A stretch of 64,000 bases of DNA, from NCBI GenBank assembly GCA_014925825.1, contig JACGCK010000218.1, forward strand, positions 1 to 64,000, written 5' to 3'. Under the pieces are notes generated by a model that was given only the letters and a program-made list of their open reading frames with translations, was not told the DNA's origin and did no database searches. This document shows positions 22,401 through 33,908 of the stretch, piece by piece. Position 1 is the stretch's first letter, and every line of letters starts with the position of its first letter. The stretch comes from Pholiota molesta. Lineage: Eukaryota; Basidiomycota; Agaricomycetes; Agaricales; Strophariaceae. The translations under genes and the position numbers were made by a program.

Positions 22401-23579
22401 CTGTTCATGCCTAACATTGCCAAATTCGACAATTGGGTCAAAATATGGGATTTAGATGAATTAGATGAACCAGAATACTCCTATCAAGATAAGCCGACTA
22501 GTCTTGGTTCAAATCTTTACTATGCTTGCCGAGCTGGCCTGCGACAAGTGTCAGTATATCTATTGGAAAGGGGGGAGGACATGAATGCACAGGGAGGATT
22601 CTATGGCACTGCACTCCAGGCGGCATCAGCTGAAGGATACGACACGATTGTGAGGCTGCTCTTGGAGAATGGGGCCGACATGAATGCTCAGGGAGGATTC
22701 TATGGCACAGCACTCCAGGCGGCATCAGCTAAAGGATGCGAGGTGATTGCGAGGCTGCTGTTGGAGAATGGGGCCGATGTGAATGCACAGGGAGGATTCA
22801 ATGGCACTGCACTCCAGGCGGCATCAGCTCAAGGACACGAGGCAATTGCGAGGCTGCTGTTGGCGAACCAGGCTGACGTGAATGCACCTGAGGGAGGATT
22901 CTATGGAACCGCACTCCAGGCGGCATCATCTGAAGGACACGAGGGAATGACAAGGCTGCTGTTGGAGAATGGGGCCGACGTGAATGCGCAGGGAGGATTC
23001 TACGGCAATGCACTCCAGGCGGCGTCGGATGGAGGAAACGACACAATTGCGAGGCTGCTGTTGGAGAATGGGGCCGACGTGAATTTGCAGAGAGGATTCT
23101 TCAGCAGTGGCAGTGCACTCCAGGCAGCAGCGTCAGTTGGAGGTTACGACGCGATCGTGAGGCTGCTGTTGGAGAAAGGGGCTGATGCGAATGTGCAGGG
23201 ACGAGAATACAGCACTGCACTCCAGGCGGCATCAGCTGAAGGGCACGAAGCGATTGCGAGGCTGCTGTTGGGGAATGGGGCCGATGTGAATGTGCAGGGA
23301 GGAGAATACGGCACTGCACTCCAGGCGGCGTCAGCTAGAGGTCACGATGCGATGGCGAGGCTGCTGTTGGAGAATGGGGCCGACGTGAATGCTCAGGGAG
23401 GACAACATGGGACTGCACTCCAGGCAGCATCAGATCGAGGACATCAGCCGATTGTGGAGCTGCTGGTGGAAAATGGTGCCAATATGACCAGCAGCTTTAG
23501 GCCGATAAACCAGCCTCAACGTGACTATTTTCACTATCTAGCTTACGACGAAGATAAAATTCGCATTCGATTCAGATGA
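19420..23579 (+). CDS. STAND/NLR-type protein: C2 - helical - NACHT - ankyrin repeats
   Basis: About twelve exons join in one open frame of roughly 1200 residues. Exons 1-3 (ATG 19420) give a C2-like domain: IEVVGDLENGSNPGADYFVK, VYVDDKRVAKSEKKHS, then IVIYRNRLVGKLIVAQHTGK. A helical region follows, then EKIYQWLSAPDSSKNYYEAR and the NACHT ATPase. Walker A is GTAGCGKTVLCSS, completed across an intron with a GC donor (21015-21083). Walker B is YIIIDSLDEC, followed by the sensor VVSRPERDI. The winged-helix part has LPKGLYETYDRILSKID, LRWLCFSVRPMKLAEI and LAHFSIKEYLLSEH. One degenerate and nine strong ankyrin repeats end the protein. Fungal NACHT proteins of this layout are thought to act in non-self recognition or programmed cell death, with the repeats sensing ligand. 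The effector role of the C2 module is inferred (membrane binding). No break was found. Confidence 0.88.
22593..23487 (+). repeat. Nine homogenised 99-bp ankyrin-coding repeats
   Basis: Units of 33 residues with consensus GG-Y-TALQAAS--GH-AIARLLLENGADVNAQ follow each other without gaps. Unit 4 has one extra residue and unit 7 has three. Constant positions are near-identical in DNA as well as protein. Differences concentrate after GG (FY, FN, EY, QH), before and after the turn Gly, and at the following two or three residues, which are the exposed finger and groove positions of ankyrin repeats. The last unit is divergent (ELLVENGANM) and acts as a cap. Confidence 0.85.
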
Positions 23580-23837
23580 AGATGAAGATGTTGATTCATA
23601 GACAGCCCCTAAGTACCCCACCAAGACTTCATGATCATGTATTGCTCAGTTTTTGTACGCTACTTACCATATCACCGTTAGGGATTGTGTTTGCATATTG
23701 TAACTTTAACAGTCTGGATTATGGATATAGTAATTATGCGAAATTTTGAAATCGGTGTTCCGTACAATGTTACAAAACATGAACAGCGCATCTAATGCAA
23801 AACAAACCCTATTCAACTCGTCGCCTCATCTAACAGA

Positions 23838-24445
23838 ACGTCACCTTGCTGCACCAGTCACATATGATCGTGTTGTGTCGACGATGTCGATGAGATCCTT
23901 GTCGATCACACAAGGAAGGCAGTTGACTGCGATGGTGTGGGTGAATCCGCTGTAGGGCAATGAATAAGTTACGACATATGTATATTGGAAGGTAGTCCAT
24001 CGTTACCTGTCAATGCATCCAGTAGTGACGCAGAAAACGGTGTCGAGACCTAAAAGGCTCATATATCCGTAGCTGAATGATTTGCAGCCCGAGAAATTGG
24101 GTATCTTTGGTCGGTCGGCAAAGGCTGACAAGGAAAGTCAGATGTGGATATACGAAATCATGAGGGTGAGCAATCACCTACAGTGCTGAAGTGTATGACC
24201 ATTCGGAAAATGGTTCAAAATGTTGCGGAGCACTGGTATTTCGGATAATAACCGATTACATGGAGCCTACGCAACGACCTTCGAAAGCATGAGCTAGATG
24301 TCACCCTGAGCATAGTGCGATAGCTTACCTGACTCTTCAAGGCGCCCCATTCCAGCGCCAGATCATATGCGACGTCTGCTGGAGGCAACATCTTTAAATG
24401 CAAGTCATGTAGTCGCTGTGAATGTAACGACCAGGAGGCTGCCAT
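23838..24445 (-). CDS. Possible small three-exon gene, hypothetical
   Basis: Three minus-strand pieces are compatible with splicing: MAASWSLHSQRLHDLHLK ... ALEWGALKSQ (from ATG 24445), then PKIPNFSGCKSFSYGYMSLL ... VFCVTTGCIDS, then GFTHTIAVNCLPCVIDKDLI ... SYVTGAARR. They are separated by regions with GT and AG borders. Five Cys are spread through the last two parts. I do not recognise the product, there is no signal peptide, and the first intron would be about 200 bp, long for this genome. It could equally be remnants. Confidence 0.25.
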
Positions 24446-26659
24446 CTAACTTTCCTGTTGTCCGTGCGTGATTTTCACCAATATACAAAAGGTTCTCCCT
24501 AAAGGTAATAAGATAATAATGAGTGGTAACGATAGCACGGCCTCATGCATCGTTGCTGATGCATGCACGAATCCGAAATCGCGATGACTAGAAAATTGTG
24601 TTGAGGTAGCAGAGTACACACCGTTGGCTGACTCTGACCGCTTCTAGTAGTCCTTTGTCCGCGATTCCATTGAAAGTTTCGTCGGCTGGGTATGGAATGA
24701 GAAGATGGTCTAAGAAGAATGGATATCGATTTATTGGCTATGGTAGGAAAGAGACACGACTGGTTCAACGGTGGTTGAGTTGAGAGAGATGCGTCCATTT
24801 TTCCCGCAACGGTGTATCCCGGGCCCAACCCGGGCCGTTGGTACTCTTGTGCAGTTGTGCTCGAGCCAAAGCCGGTGACCGTCAAGTTCCTGCCCCCACA
24901 AACAGCACATGCCGGCAGATACCACACACACGCCTGGTCGCCTCGCCAGACGCTGACCGGCTCCTGATGCTCCTCTACAGCACCCACAAACTACGACGAC
25001 GGTACGGAATGACTATCATTACCTGAGCGCGATACTGTGATGTATGCTCCTCCCCTATCATATCTCTTCCATCCCATCTAACCTCAGTCTGGGAATGCAC
25101 AGCGCTCAGCAGACAGTATTGCCTAACCTTGCGTCCATGTCCCGAGGTCTAACCATTAAACAAGTGCGCAAGTGGTTTATGTGCACTTTTGTTTGCGTAC
25201 TGAGATCCAATCATCATCCATTGTAGTGCTTACTCTCTCGGACTACTTCCATGCGATCCTTCCCAACCAAACCGTGCACATAAATGAAGGTGTTGCCGAG
25301 GAGCTTGGACCAGCGCTTTTCCCTAAACGATTGGAAACACAACTTGCCGGCTTGGTGCGTTTCCATTTTTTCTTCTGATTCGCCTCGACTGAAGATGCCC
25401 GTTAATTCAAAGCAAGCCAGTTAGAGACTCAACAATATGCGTTCATTCCCACAGACACTCTATCGTCGAGCTGAAATGTATGCACCACAAGATTACGACG
25501 GTCTACCCAAAATCTACCTCGAAAGTTGGGCCCAACGCCGAATTGAGCATCTGGCAAAGGGAAAGTGTAGGTCATCACACTCCATTTTATCCTGTCCTCC
25601 TAGCCTCTCTACTTTTCCGGCTTCATGCTCGTTTCAGTTTTCTTTCCAATCCATCGAAACACTGACTGTCCAACAGGTGGCGCCGCCTTGCACCTCCTTG
25701 CACCTGCCTCCGGCACCACTGCCCACTCTATTTTCTGTACGACGGCTGCCGAAGCTTGGCTCGAACATCAATCCTGTATCCTTTACGCCTAGGTGAAGAC
25801 CATGCTATGCTTTGTCGGTCTGTCATCTCGAAGACCGAAACACGGTACATATCCCTTTGAAAAGTGATACTAAGGTAAGTTCGTCACGCGTTGTTCGGTC
25901 GTTCCTCGTCTCAAACCGCACGGCCCGACGACGCGAATTCCCAGTCCAAATTGATCTGCAAGTACGCCATTGTGCAGGATGTCGAGCACTTCCGTGTTAT
26001 TGCATGGGCTTATCAGAGCTGCGACCTGGCCGATTTCGAGAAGACTTTGGAAGATACCAGTGAAGGTTCGCACATTCATTCGTCCCCTTTCAATTCCTAT
26101 GTCTTTGTCAAGTTTAGTCTGCCCCTGCCCCGATTCAGTCTGAATTTCTTTTTTTCTCTTCCCTTCCCACTGCCCTTCACTGGAAATCAACACGCTGACA
26201 TGACTTCCCCCTTTAGCACTCTCTTCATTCCCTATAATCCATCTTTATCTCGCCATGCCACTCACACCTCCCAACGACTTCGCTGTCCTATATCGCTGGT
26301 CTACCTTCACACACCTCTCTCTGCACATCTCGTCTGATTCTCGATGACCCTCGACTTTTGGCTCTTCTTGTTCCGCGCAGTCCCACACCTCCGCTGGGCG
26401 TACTTCGCCATCGCCATCGACACCCCGCCACCCGGTATCAGCACCGACATCCCATTTCGTTTGCTTCGAATATCTTGCTCCCTTCTGGTGATGATTAACT
26501 TCGATGCCAGTAGTATATGATTCTATGGTATATATTCCACGACCTTGGTATCATTTAAAATTAAAACTCTAAACAGTCATCAGAAATGTAATAAAAAGTC
26601 CGCATAGTAAATATCTAGTAAGTATATACTCTATCCAATAATATGGTCAAGTTGAATCT
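24446..26659. other. Gene-debris region
   Basis: 2.2 kb with protein-like stretches in shifting frames, for example ILPNQTVHINEGVAEELGPA near 25260-25320 and YAPQDYDGLPKIYLESWAQR near 25480-25540, followed by the Rpn6-like piece. Stops interrupt any joined frame that I could build. It looks like one or more decayed genes. The 162-codon minus ORF at 24499-24987 has no recognisable features. Confidence 0.4.
25935..26065 (+). pseudogene. Fragment resembling proteasome lid subunit Rpn6 (PSMD11)
   Basis: An open stretch encodes SKLICKYAIVQDVEHFRV then IAWAYQSCDLADFEKTLEDT. This matches the order and residues I recall just before the PCI domain of Rpn6 (lysine-rich KYA, a DVE segment, AIA-AY--R-L-DFEK-L-DY). 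It ends at a GT-like site, and the expected next exons (SHLAALYDTLLEQNL and onward) are absent from the following 500 bp. The essential full-length gene must lie elsewhere, so this would be a partial duplicate. The similarity is from memory and needs alignment. Confidence 0.35.
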
Positions 26660-29600
26660 TCAGAGCAGCGCAAGAAAATATAATGAAAACGCTAAAACAA
26701 GAGCCAAGACCGAGTAGATATGAAGACCATAGTCTGTCCATAGGCTGTTGACAACGAATACTGGTGTAGGTGGGGGGACGATAGAAACTCGAACCTGGTG
26801 CTTAGCGCCTGGCGACATATCCTGCGTAACGACAAACAGTGTTTGCCGCTTCTCGTCATGTACCCATTTATCGCCCTTGTCGAGTCCCAGTACCACAATG
26901 CCCCGAGATTGCGTCAGCTGGGCGGGGATGAAGATTTCCGTTTCACGAGAGATCAGAGGACGGTGCATAGCCAGCGGGGGGTCAGAGACGCTGGAGGATC
27001 CTGAACTGGCGGCGCTGTGGTCCTGAGGAACAGGGTTGGCCCACTCATAGGTGAAGCTTCCCGTGTTCATTTCGTACTCGAAACGGAGAGGGATGCCGGC
27101 GGTCTTCGCAGCGTACGGTCGGACGATCGCGGAGAGAATTCTGCCACCTTCATCCAAGGATGTCGAGTCTTGCTCGTAGGTTAGATTTCCCGAAGACAGC
27201 GCCCTACTTCTACTGAACCAAGAAAAATTCTCCCCGTTCCAGTCATCGCCTCGTTCGTCGGTATTGTACGGATTATAGTTCCATAATCTAGTATACTGGC
27301 TTCAGCAATGCAAATATCAAGAAAGCATAAGGATACACGTACGTGAATCCAACCAGCGCCTTCTCAAGAGCAGTAAGCATCGCATCCATCATGCGAGATT
27401 GCCAAACAAAATTGTTGGTTCTGAACGCCTCGCCTTTGCTAATACACCATTCTCTTCAATAAAAACTCAGGTTAATCAATGAAAAAACATACTTCATATC
27501 CATAGGTATCCCACATTCTCCAATAATTACTGGCGTCTCCCCAAGTGAGCGGTATCCATTCTCAACAATATTTTGAATCTGCAGCGTAAAGTTCTCTCGG
27601 GCACCTTTTTGTCCCCAGTAGAAAGCTTTCAGAGGGAACATACCCTTTTGTAGCGTTAGCAAGACGTGATGAGAGAGGACGCAAGACATACTCTAGAAAG
27701 GCCTTGTACGTTCACAGAAAAGTTGCTAAAAGCTTTCAGGAACAGGCCATTCAAGTCGTACCTAAAAATTAGGATCAGGAGGTGCTGCAGGATTGTATTA
27801 TAAACGATATATACCAATGAGGAGCGAACACCATATTATGAGGGCGACGTTCTTCTGTCCACGAAGCTGGAGCAAACTAGACGGTATATTAAGTGGCGAG
27901 ACATGCGGACAAAAAAAAAGGGCCAACCAACCTCGTTTGGAATAGGCTCCAGGAAGATTAGCTTTGATTCCGAAGACGCTTTCCTCACTATCTCGCTCCA
28001 CCTCTTTGCGAGCGGAAAATACAAATCGATGTACCATTCGACCTAGCAAAGCCAACATAAGATCATGGAGAACAGTTACGATGGGAAGACTGCACACACT
28101 TTGGCACCGGTATCTGGATGTTGTCGGAAATAGTTTTCCCGCAATGCAACGGCCTTATCAGTGACATCGTTCCACCGCCACACATCGTGGTACTCCCATA
28201 GACATCGACCTTCAGTGGGGCCGTCAGGACGCCAAGCCTTGGTTTTTGACGTGTTCAGGATGGTATGGGAAGTGTGCTTCGTAGGCATCGGGAACGATCG
28301 CGTCCATGTGGCCACCTCAGTTGGGTGACCAGCACCCAGTTGGAAAGATTGAAAGGCGGAAGCTGAGAGATAGCGAGTATCAAAATGGGTCCAGAGGATA
28401 GATTAGAAATACTCACGGACGTGGGACAGGTGGAGGTCGGTATTATAGTCGAAAGCGTGGAGTGAAGGGACGTTGATGTAGCCTCTGTGGGGTTCGTTCA
28501 TCATCTGTATATATCGTAAGTGTGCACTCAAAGAAAAGTCAATAAACACGCACTTGAAACCCAAGAACACCATCGAGATCTCCAATAGCCTGCACTACCT
28601 TCTCCCACATATCCAAAAACGCGGTTTGTAAGAACTGCTGGATCGGAACTGCCTGATTACGCCTATCTTTAACGTGTAATTTGGGGGCAAATATATCTCC
28701 TGCCCAAAAAACCGTGCTAATAGAATACGATAAGCACACGAATGAACGAAGAGGAGGAAGGAATGAACGCACGCCATGGTTGCCGCAGAGAGCTTTTGGT
28801 ATCCACAAGGCCAAAGGCCACGCTCCGCCTCGACATGTCCACCACCCCTCTGACCGTGTAGCCATGCAGCACCGGTATCCTCAATTGCAAGAAGGTCGAA
28901 TCCCACAAGCTCCAGCGTCCAGGCTGGCGCACCCGAACCCCCGCAGTAGCGGGACCACACATCCTGGTGCATGGAAACGAAGGCTGTCAAGCCGTATTGA
29001 GGAAGGAGGACGAGCAGACTGCGGATGTATGCGAGGTATTCAGTGTCATAGATGCCTCTGTATCGCACAATTAGTATTCGAAGAGTGAATGAATGTCGCT
29101 ACGTACGGCCCAGCGTGTTCGACAGCTTCCCATGTCACCAGGAATCGGACTACACAAGCCATAAGACTTCGCTCCGTATCTCAGCAAAGAAAGACATACT
29201 AAAGGTCAACCCCCATCGTCGGAGCCGTGAAAAGTGCTCATGGGCTTCTTCCAAGGGAAACGGGCGGCCGACAAACGTGACAGACCGATGATCGCCTGGA
29301 AACGTAGCATGGTCGTGGTCTACTGGTCTACAAAATTCTTAGCATTCTGAAAGAAAGGTAGAAAACGAAAACCGTACGTTTTACACGACCCTGATAGGTT
29401 GACCCCTCGTAAGCTGCAGACGCGTCCAAATGCATCGACGAAGTGACGACCGTCTATGCACAACTCTCCACCTGTCCCTCTTTCAGACCAGTCGTGCGCA
29501 TACGATGGTACGGATCCGGCGACATATGATAGGTCTTTAGATGGATGAAATACCTAGCGTCAGAAACAAATGTAATTGTAAACTTCCCAGTAAAGGCAGC

Positions 29601-29713
29601 ACGCCAAAGATATCGTGACGAACCTGCTTTTTCGTTGGTGTGGGTTGTTCCTTTCCTGGCGGTGCCGCTGTCATGTGTTCATCGTCCTCCACAAGCACGA
29701 AAGACGAGTCCAT
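26660..29713 (-). CDS. GH5 glycoside hydrolase (GH5_12, sterylglucosidase/EGCrP-like)
   Basis: More than ten minus-strand exons give a long GH5 protein. ATG 29713 starts MDSSFVLVEDDEHMTA, which joins to VFHPSKDLSYVAG, then IDGRHFVDAFGRVCSLRGVN, PFPLEEAHEHFSRLRRWGLT, FVSMHQDVWSRYCGGSGAP, the acid/base motif FQMMNEPHRGYIN, MVFAPHWYDLNG, and the nucleophile motif PVIIGECGIPMD. A beta-domain follows (FTLWNYNPYNTDERGDDW, then FEYEMNTGSFTYEW). The C-terminus has one hydrophobic segment (LHIYSVLALVLAFSLYFLAL). Cryptococcus EGCrP2/Sgl1 of this subfamily cleaves ergosteryl beta-glucoside. The same or a related glycolipid role is likely here. The gene appears complete, and both catalytic Glu are present. 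The C-terminal membrane segment suggests vacuolar or endomembrane anchoring. Confidence 0.85.
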
Positions 29714-30058
29714 CGAGGAGTGATGGTGGTTTCACTGAGAGAACTACTTGCTGGACCATTCAACAAAGCGGCAGGTTCATCACTTTTGATCGCCGAAACG
29801 CGCTGCTCACTCAAATATACAACAAATATAAGTACAGACTAGCTTCATGCCCAATTCCAACCCAATTCACGCCCGTCGCATTGTAACTTCACATTGCCAA
29901 AGTCCAGCAGAGTCCCTACAATGATGTTATTTACAAACCACAAATTAAATACAAAACAATATTCAGGTTACAGGTATCAAGAAATAGCAAAATGCACAAA
30001 CTAAATCCACTACATATCACTATGAAACCACCAAGAAACCATCTATAGTCCGGAAACC
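29714..30058. other. Spacer between GH5 promoter and kelch gene 3' end
   Basis: 345 bp lying upstream of the GH5 start and downstream of the kelch stop. I see no gene in it; the right half is AT-rich, as expected for a 3' region. Confidence 0.5.
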
Positions 30059-31526
30059 TTATCTCTTCAAAGGTATGTCCAAATATGTATTCCATTTGGC
30101 GTTCGAATGATCGTCTTCGTTCGGATTGTCAGTCCCCAAAATGCGCACCTGCCCATCAATATATACACTTCCTTCAAAATCAGCATCAAGGTCCCATATG
30201 TTCTGCTTGATATTGAGACATTCGATGCGCTCCTCTGGACTTAACTGGAGGTGCCAAATCTCTGGAGCAATATCATCAGTGTTGGGGACATCAACATATG
30301 CGCATATGATGACTGAATAAGGAGTTAATGGTGTGGGTGGTTGTGTGACTGTCTTTTGTGAAGAACCGAGAGGAGGTGGCGCTATTGGGCTGAACACGTC
30401 GTACCATCGAATCCCAGGTGGAAAGATTCCAGTAACATCTGCAGTAGCAGGTTGAAACTTCTTGTTCACAGTGTGATAGAAGAAACAGTTATTCTGTGTG
30501 AAGGCAATAGGCTATATGGCAAAAATCAATTAAGTAGCAATAAATGGAATTGAGCAAAATGCTTCACTGACCTCATCACTGGCAAATCGACCAGGTGTTA
30601 AAAAAATCTTCGTTCCATTATACACAGGGCAAGCCTCTTGGAAAGCATAGCCAACAGGAACTGATGGTGAGTAAGGAACATCCCGTGTTGTCCAGTAATA
30701 AACACCTTCCCCAATGTGTTCAGCAATGCTAAAGGAATGATAAAGACCAGAACGTCCTCCTTCTTCATCGAATGTTCGATATCCACCAAAGACATATATG
30801 GTTCCATTGATAGCGACAACGGTGGGATTGAAGCGGGGACTGACCCCATCACCTTCAAACTTCAAGGGCCACCACTCATGTTTGCCCGGATCAATGATGA
30901 GAACATCGGACATAGTTTGAGATGTCGCACTGTCGTATCCGCCAAACAGTGCGATATAGCTTTTGCCCTCCATGCGCAAGAGCGTGCACCCTGGGTAACT
31001 CAGACAAGGCAGCGTTTTGATGGGAGATTGTGTGTTGGAAAAGGGATTATTATTGTACGGGTTGGATCGCCGTAACCGGTGCTAGAGTGAGGTGTGAACA
31101 TAAAAGTAAGTTATGTACCAATCTGAAGAGCAAAGAATTGAGCTTAAGGCTCACCGTCAAGTTCGTCCACCTCATGTTCGCCATATCACAACTGTAAAAA
31201 TCCGAGGTTGGATCACAGCTGTCCTCGTCCCCCGGGCTGATACCCCCAACCATATACATCTTGTTGTTGTAAGGGTCTTGAACAAGTCCAATGTGGTCGT
31301 TGTATGGCGGGCATTCACCGAGTCCATGTTTGATGATGAGGTCAGAACGCCTAGCAGTCGTCGAGTTGCCTGCAGCACTAGCATGAGATTCCTGACGTCT
31401 TGCGGCAATTCTCCGGTTCCGCGGCCGCAGGCTTTGGGCACTTTTTGCTCGGGCCACGCGAGCTGCATGCATTCGAGCGGTCATAGGTCTGACAGTGTTA
31501 GGTTCCGCTCTGAGGTTCAAAGGCAT
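30059..31526 (-). CDS. Kelch-repeat beta-propeller protein
   Basis: Three main exons. ATG 31526 starts MPLNLRAEPNTVRPMTAR, an Arg/Ala-rich leader of about 70 residues. Kelch-type blades follow: MYMVGGISPGDEDSCDPTSD with DFYSCDMANMRWTNLT, IALFGGYDSATSQTMSDVLI, and IYVFGGYRTFDEEGGRSGLY, each with the double Gly and the following aromatic/Trp typical of galactose-oxidase/kelch blades. The last exon is a divergent C-terminal region (WYDVFSPIAPPPLG ... IWHLQLSPEERIECLNIKQN). The intron between LT and the CLSYPGCTLLRMEG exon resolves the frame change near 31.05 kb. Function is unknown; kelch proteins usually scaffold protein-protein contacts. Only some blades are clear. An alternative upstream start at 31559 is less likely. 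Confidence 0.65.
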
Positions 31527-31975
31527 TCTTGAGGAGGTACAGAACAAGTACAGAATCAAGTTGAAATCTAATCGCGAGTTCTTGAGTTGCCGACATCACA
31601 TGATCTTTAAGTGTGTTTGCAAGACGGTCTTTTGACGGTCTTGAAGACGAAATCAGAGTCAGACCTTGGTCAGAACTGAAGCTCGTCGATGCCAAAACTG
31701 GTATTAATTACTGGAAATATCGGTTACATATTTTTGAGTCTAATAAGACCGATTAAACAGGTGAAATAATCGTCATGAGTAAAGACGTGAGTATATGATA
31801 ATAGCAAAGAAATCAATAAATAAGCAGAATATGATGTAAAGAAATGGAGCCAAAGAACGGAGGGAAATGGAGGCCGAAAAACATGTAGTAGTACAACACA
31901 GAAAATTCTATAACTCAGACCGAAATGGCAATAAAAACCAGATGAAGACGTTGATCACAATCAAATCGGCACAAC
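31527..31975. other. Spacer between kelch and NT-C2 genes
   Basis: 450 bp. A 65-codon minus frame at 31498-31695 (MASTSFSSDQGLTLISS) overlaps the start of the kelch gene and is probably 5' UTR. No other feature seen. Confidence 0.4.
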
Positions 31976-33908
31976 TTAGCTATTCTGCCGCGTCGTGGGC
32001 GTCGATGGGCGTGTATGCCTCCTCCACCAGCTCTTGACGCCCGTGCTCTCTTGACGCTGGGCCTCCTGCGGCTTCTGCGGTGCATTGAACACCACCCTGC
32101 CCTCCGGCGCGCTTCTATCAGCCCCAGCGCCGCCCTGCTCTCCGATGGAGTTCGAGTGATGGGCGTGCACGGCGGCACGGCTCCTCGACGACTCGGAGGT
32201 CATGGTGTGGATGCTGGCGCTGCTGCTGCTCGTGGTCGTCGTGGTCGTGCTATACACCGACTCCGTGCCCTCCGTGGTGCTCATGCTTCCCTGGCGCCTC
32301 CCGATCGTAGCGTTGCGGTCGAGGGCGACCCCTGTCAGGCCGAGGCCAAGTCCCGCAGGCTCGGAGCGCGACTTGCCCTTTTGTGATGCGCCATGACGAG
32401 TTGGCGAAGGCGGCTCGTAGTACGTGAATGGGCTCTCGTGCTGCTTCTCCGTCGTCTTCTTGGGGTTGAAAAGCGCCTCGATGAGCGCCTCGGTCGTTTT
32501 CGTGCCATACGCGAAGGGGAGGCGCTGCACGTCGAAGGTGACGCCTACTTCATCGATATGTGTGTCATTCGAGTCGGCTTCATTGATGCTGTCAGTCGGG
32601 CTGTCACCGCCCTCAGATGGGTGGGTCTTGTCTGATACTCGTCGTACGGTTGCTGTCCTTGCTGTCTGCGGAACGGCAGTTTTCGCAGCGCCGAGGAGGT
32701 CAATTTCCAACTCCTCTTGATCCCTGTATGGGCCGTACATATCGAGCGCACGCGGCCGCTTCTTGACGACATCTTGGTCTAGAAAGCCCGCAATTCCGGT
32801 GAGAATCTCGCCCTTTGCAAGAGGAGGGGGAATATAATGTGTCTCGCCGCTCACATACTCCATCTCGATGGTAATCTGTAATGACACATGTTAGCTGAGA
32901 TATCAGAATCACGTAACGGAGATTTGATCATACCCTCAGAGTGGCATTCGTCTTGCTCTCCTTGAGCAAATAGCGACGCTCCACGGGTCCATGTCCGATG
33001 TACTCTGCGAGGTTGAGATATACGGCTCCTAGACGAGGATTCTGCGGCGGCCCATCTGGATCATCGGGGATTACACGTTGCATTACAACGAGTTTGAGGG
33101 GGCATGGAAGAACCTGTGATGTTTCGCGGTCAATGTCGAGCTTGAGAATAGGATCCAGCTGCTGTGACCAAGTGATGGAATGTTCTTTGAGTTTGTAAAA
33201 AGGAGTCATACCACGAGGCGGCGTTGAGCTGACAGGGAGTGGGGATGGACTCAGAAGAGTGCTAGTGGTATCAGTGGATATCGAAGAAGCTCCAATCGTA
33301 GTTGTTGATAGGGTAGTGACAACAGATGAATCCGCCGAGAGGTTTTGAGAATGGCTTGTCATAGAAGGGCGAGAAGAAACTGACGATATGCCATGGCTTA
33401 GCACCGGTGCCACACTGAATTTATGCCGCCCATGACTGCCTACGTGTCCGTCCTCTGTGGGATCCTCAGCTCCAGGGCTCAGCATATCGCGCAACCAACC
33501 CGACTCGCCAGAAACCTCGCGCGCCTTGCCCTTATCTAACTGCGTCTTCTTCTCCCCGTGACCCATGACCCTGTCCAGAAGACCCTGCTTGTGCACCGCG
33601 AGGGTATGCACATTCTTCAGCTTCCAACGCACGCCGAACTCGCCGCTGACGAAGGGCACGCTCGAGATTTGGTGGATAAGAATTTTGGCGCGAAAATAGG
33701 TGTGGCGGGGCAGCAAGTGGCCAAGATGGACGCGGAGGCCAGGCGTGGTGGGCGGTGCGACTTCATTAACGCTTACACTACTTCCGTTCCCTGCTAGTGG
33801 TTTATTGAGAAAGAGTGGCGCTGGTCGGGGTGATTTTAGGTTGTCCATGGTACCCAAGTGGGTACGAGAGCCGCTGGAAGTTGAGGGATTGTGAGACACG
33901 ATCGACAT
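31976..33908 (-). CDS. NT-C2 (EEIG1/EHBP1-type) domain protein
   Basis: Two exons, about 33908-32933 and 32877-31976, are joined by a short GT-AG intron after NATLR. The N-terminal half is an NT-type C2 domain: AKILIHQISSVPFVSGEFGV, RWKLKNVHTLAVH, then, after a long Ser/Thr-rich insert, LKEHSITWSQQLDPILKLDI, CPLKLVVMQRVIPDD, LGAVYLNLAEYIG and RRYLLKESKTNATLR. The next strand, ITIEMEYVSGETHYIPP, is on exon 2. The insert (about residues 150-225) and the C-terminal 200 residues are low-complexity, Ser/Thr/Pro-rich and probably disordered. In animals and fungi NT-C2 proteins link membranes to cytoskeleton or endocytic machinery; the role here is inferred. Total is about 630 residues. The start is the first Met of the open frame; Met21 is possible. 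Confidence 0.8.

Noticed and set aside
22593..23487. Considered as minisatellite or CRISPR-like array
   Set aside because: The 99-bp period is in frame and encodes canonical ankyrin repeats within a long ORF.
24499..24987. 162-codon minus-strand ORF with CxxC-like pairs
   Set aside because: No conserved spacing, no start or splice context, no resemblance to any family.
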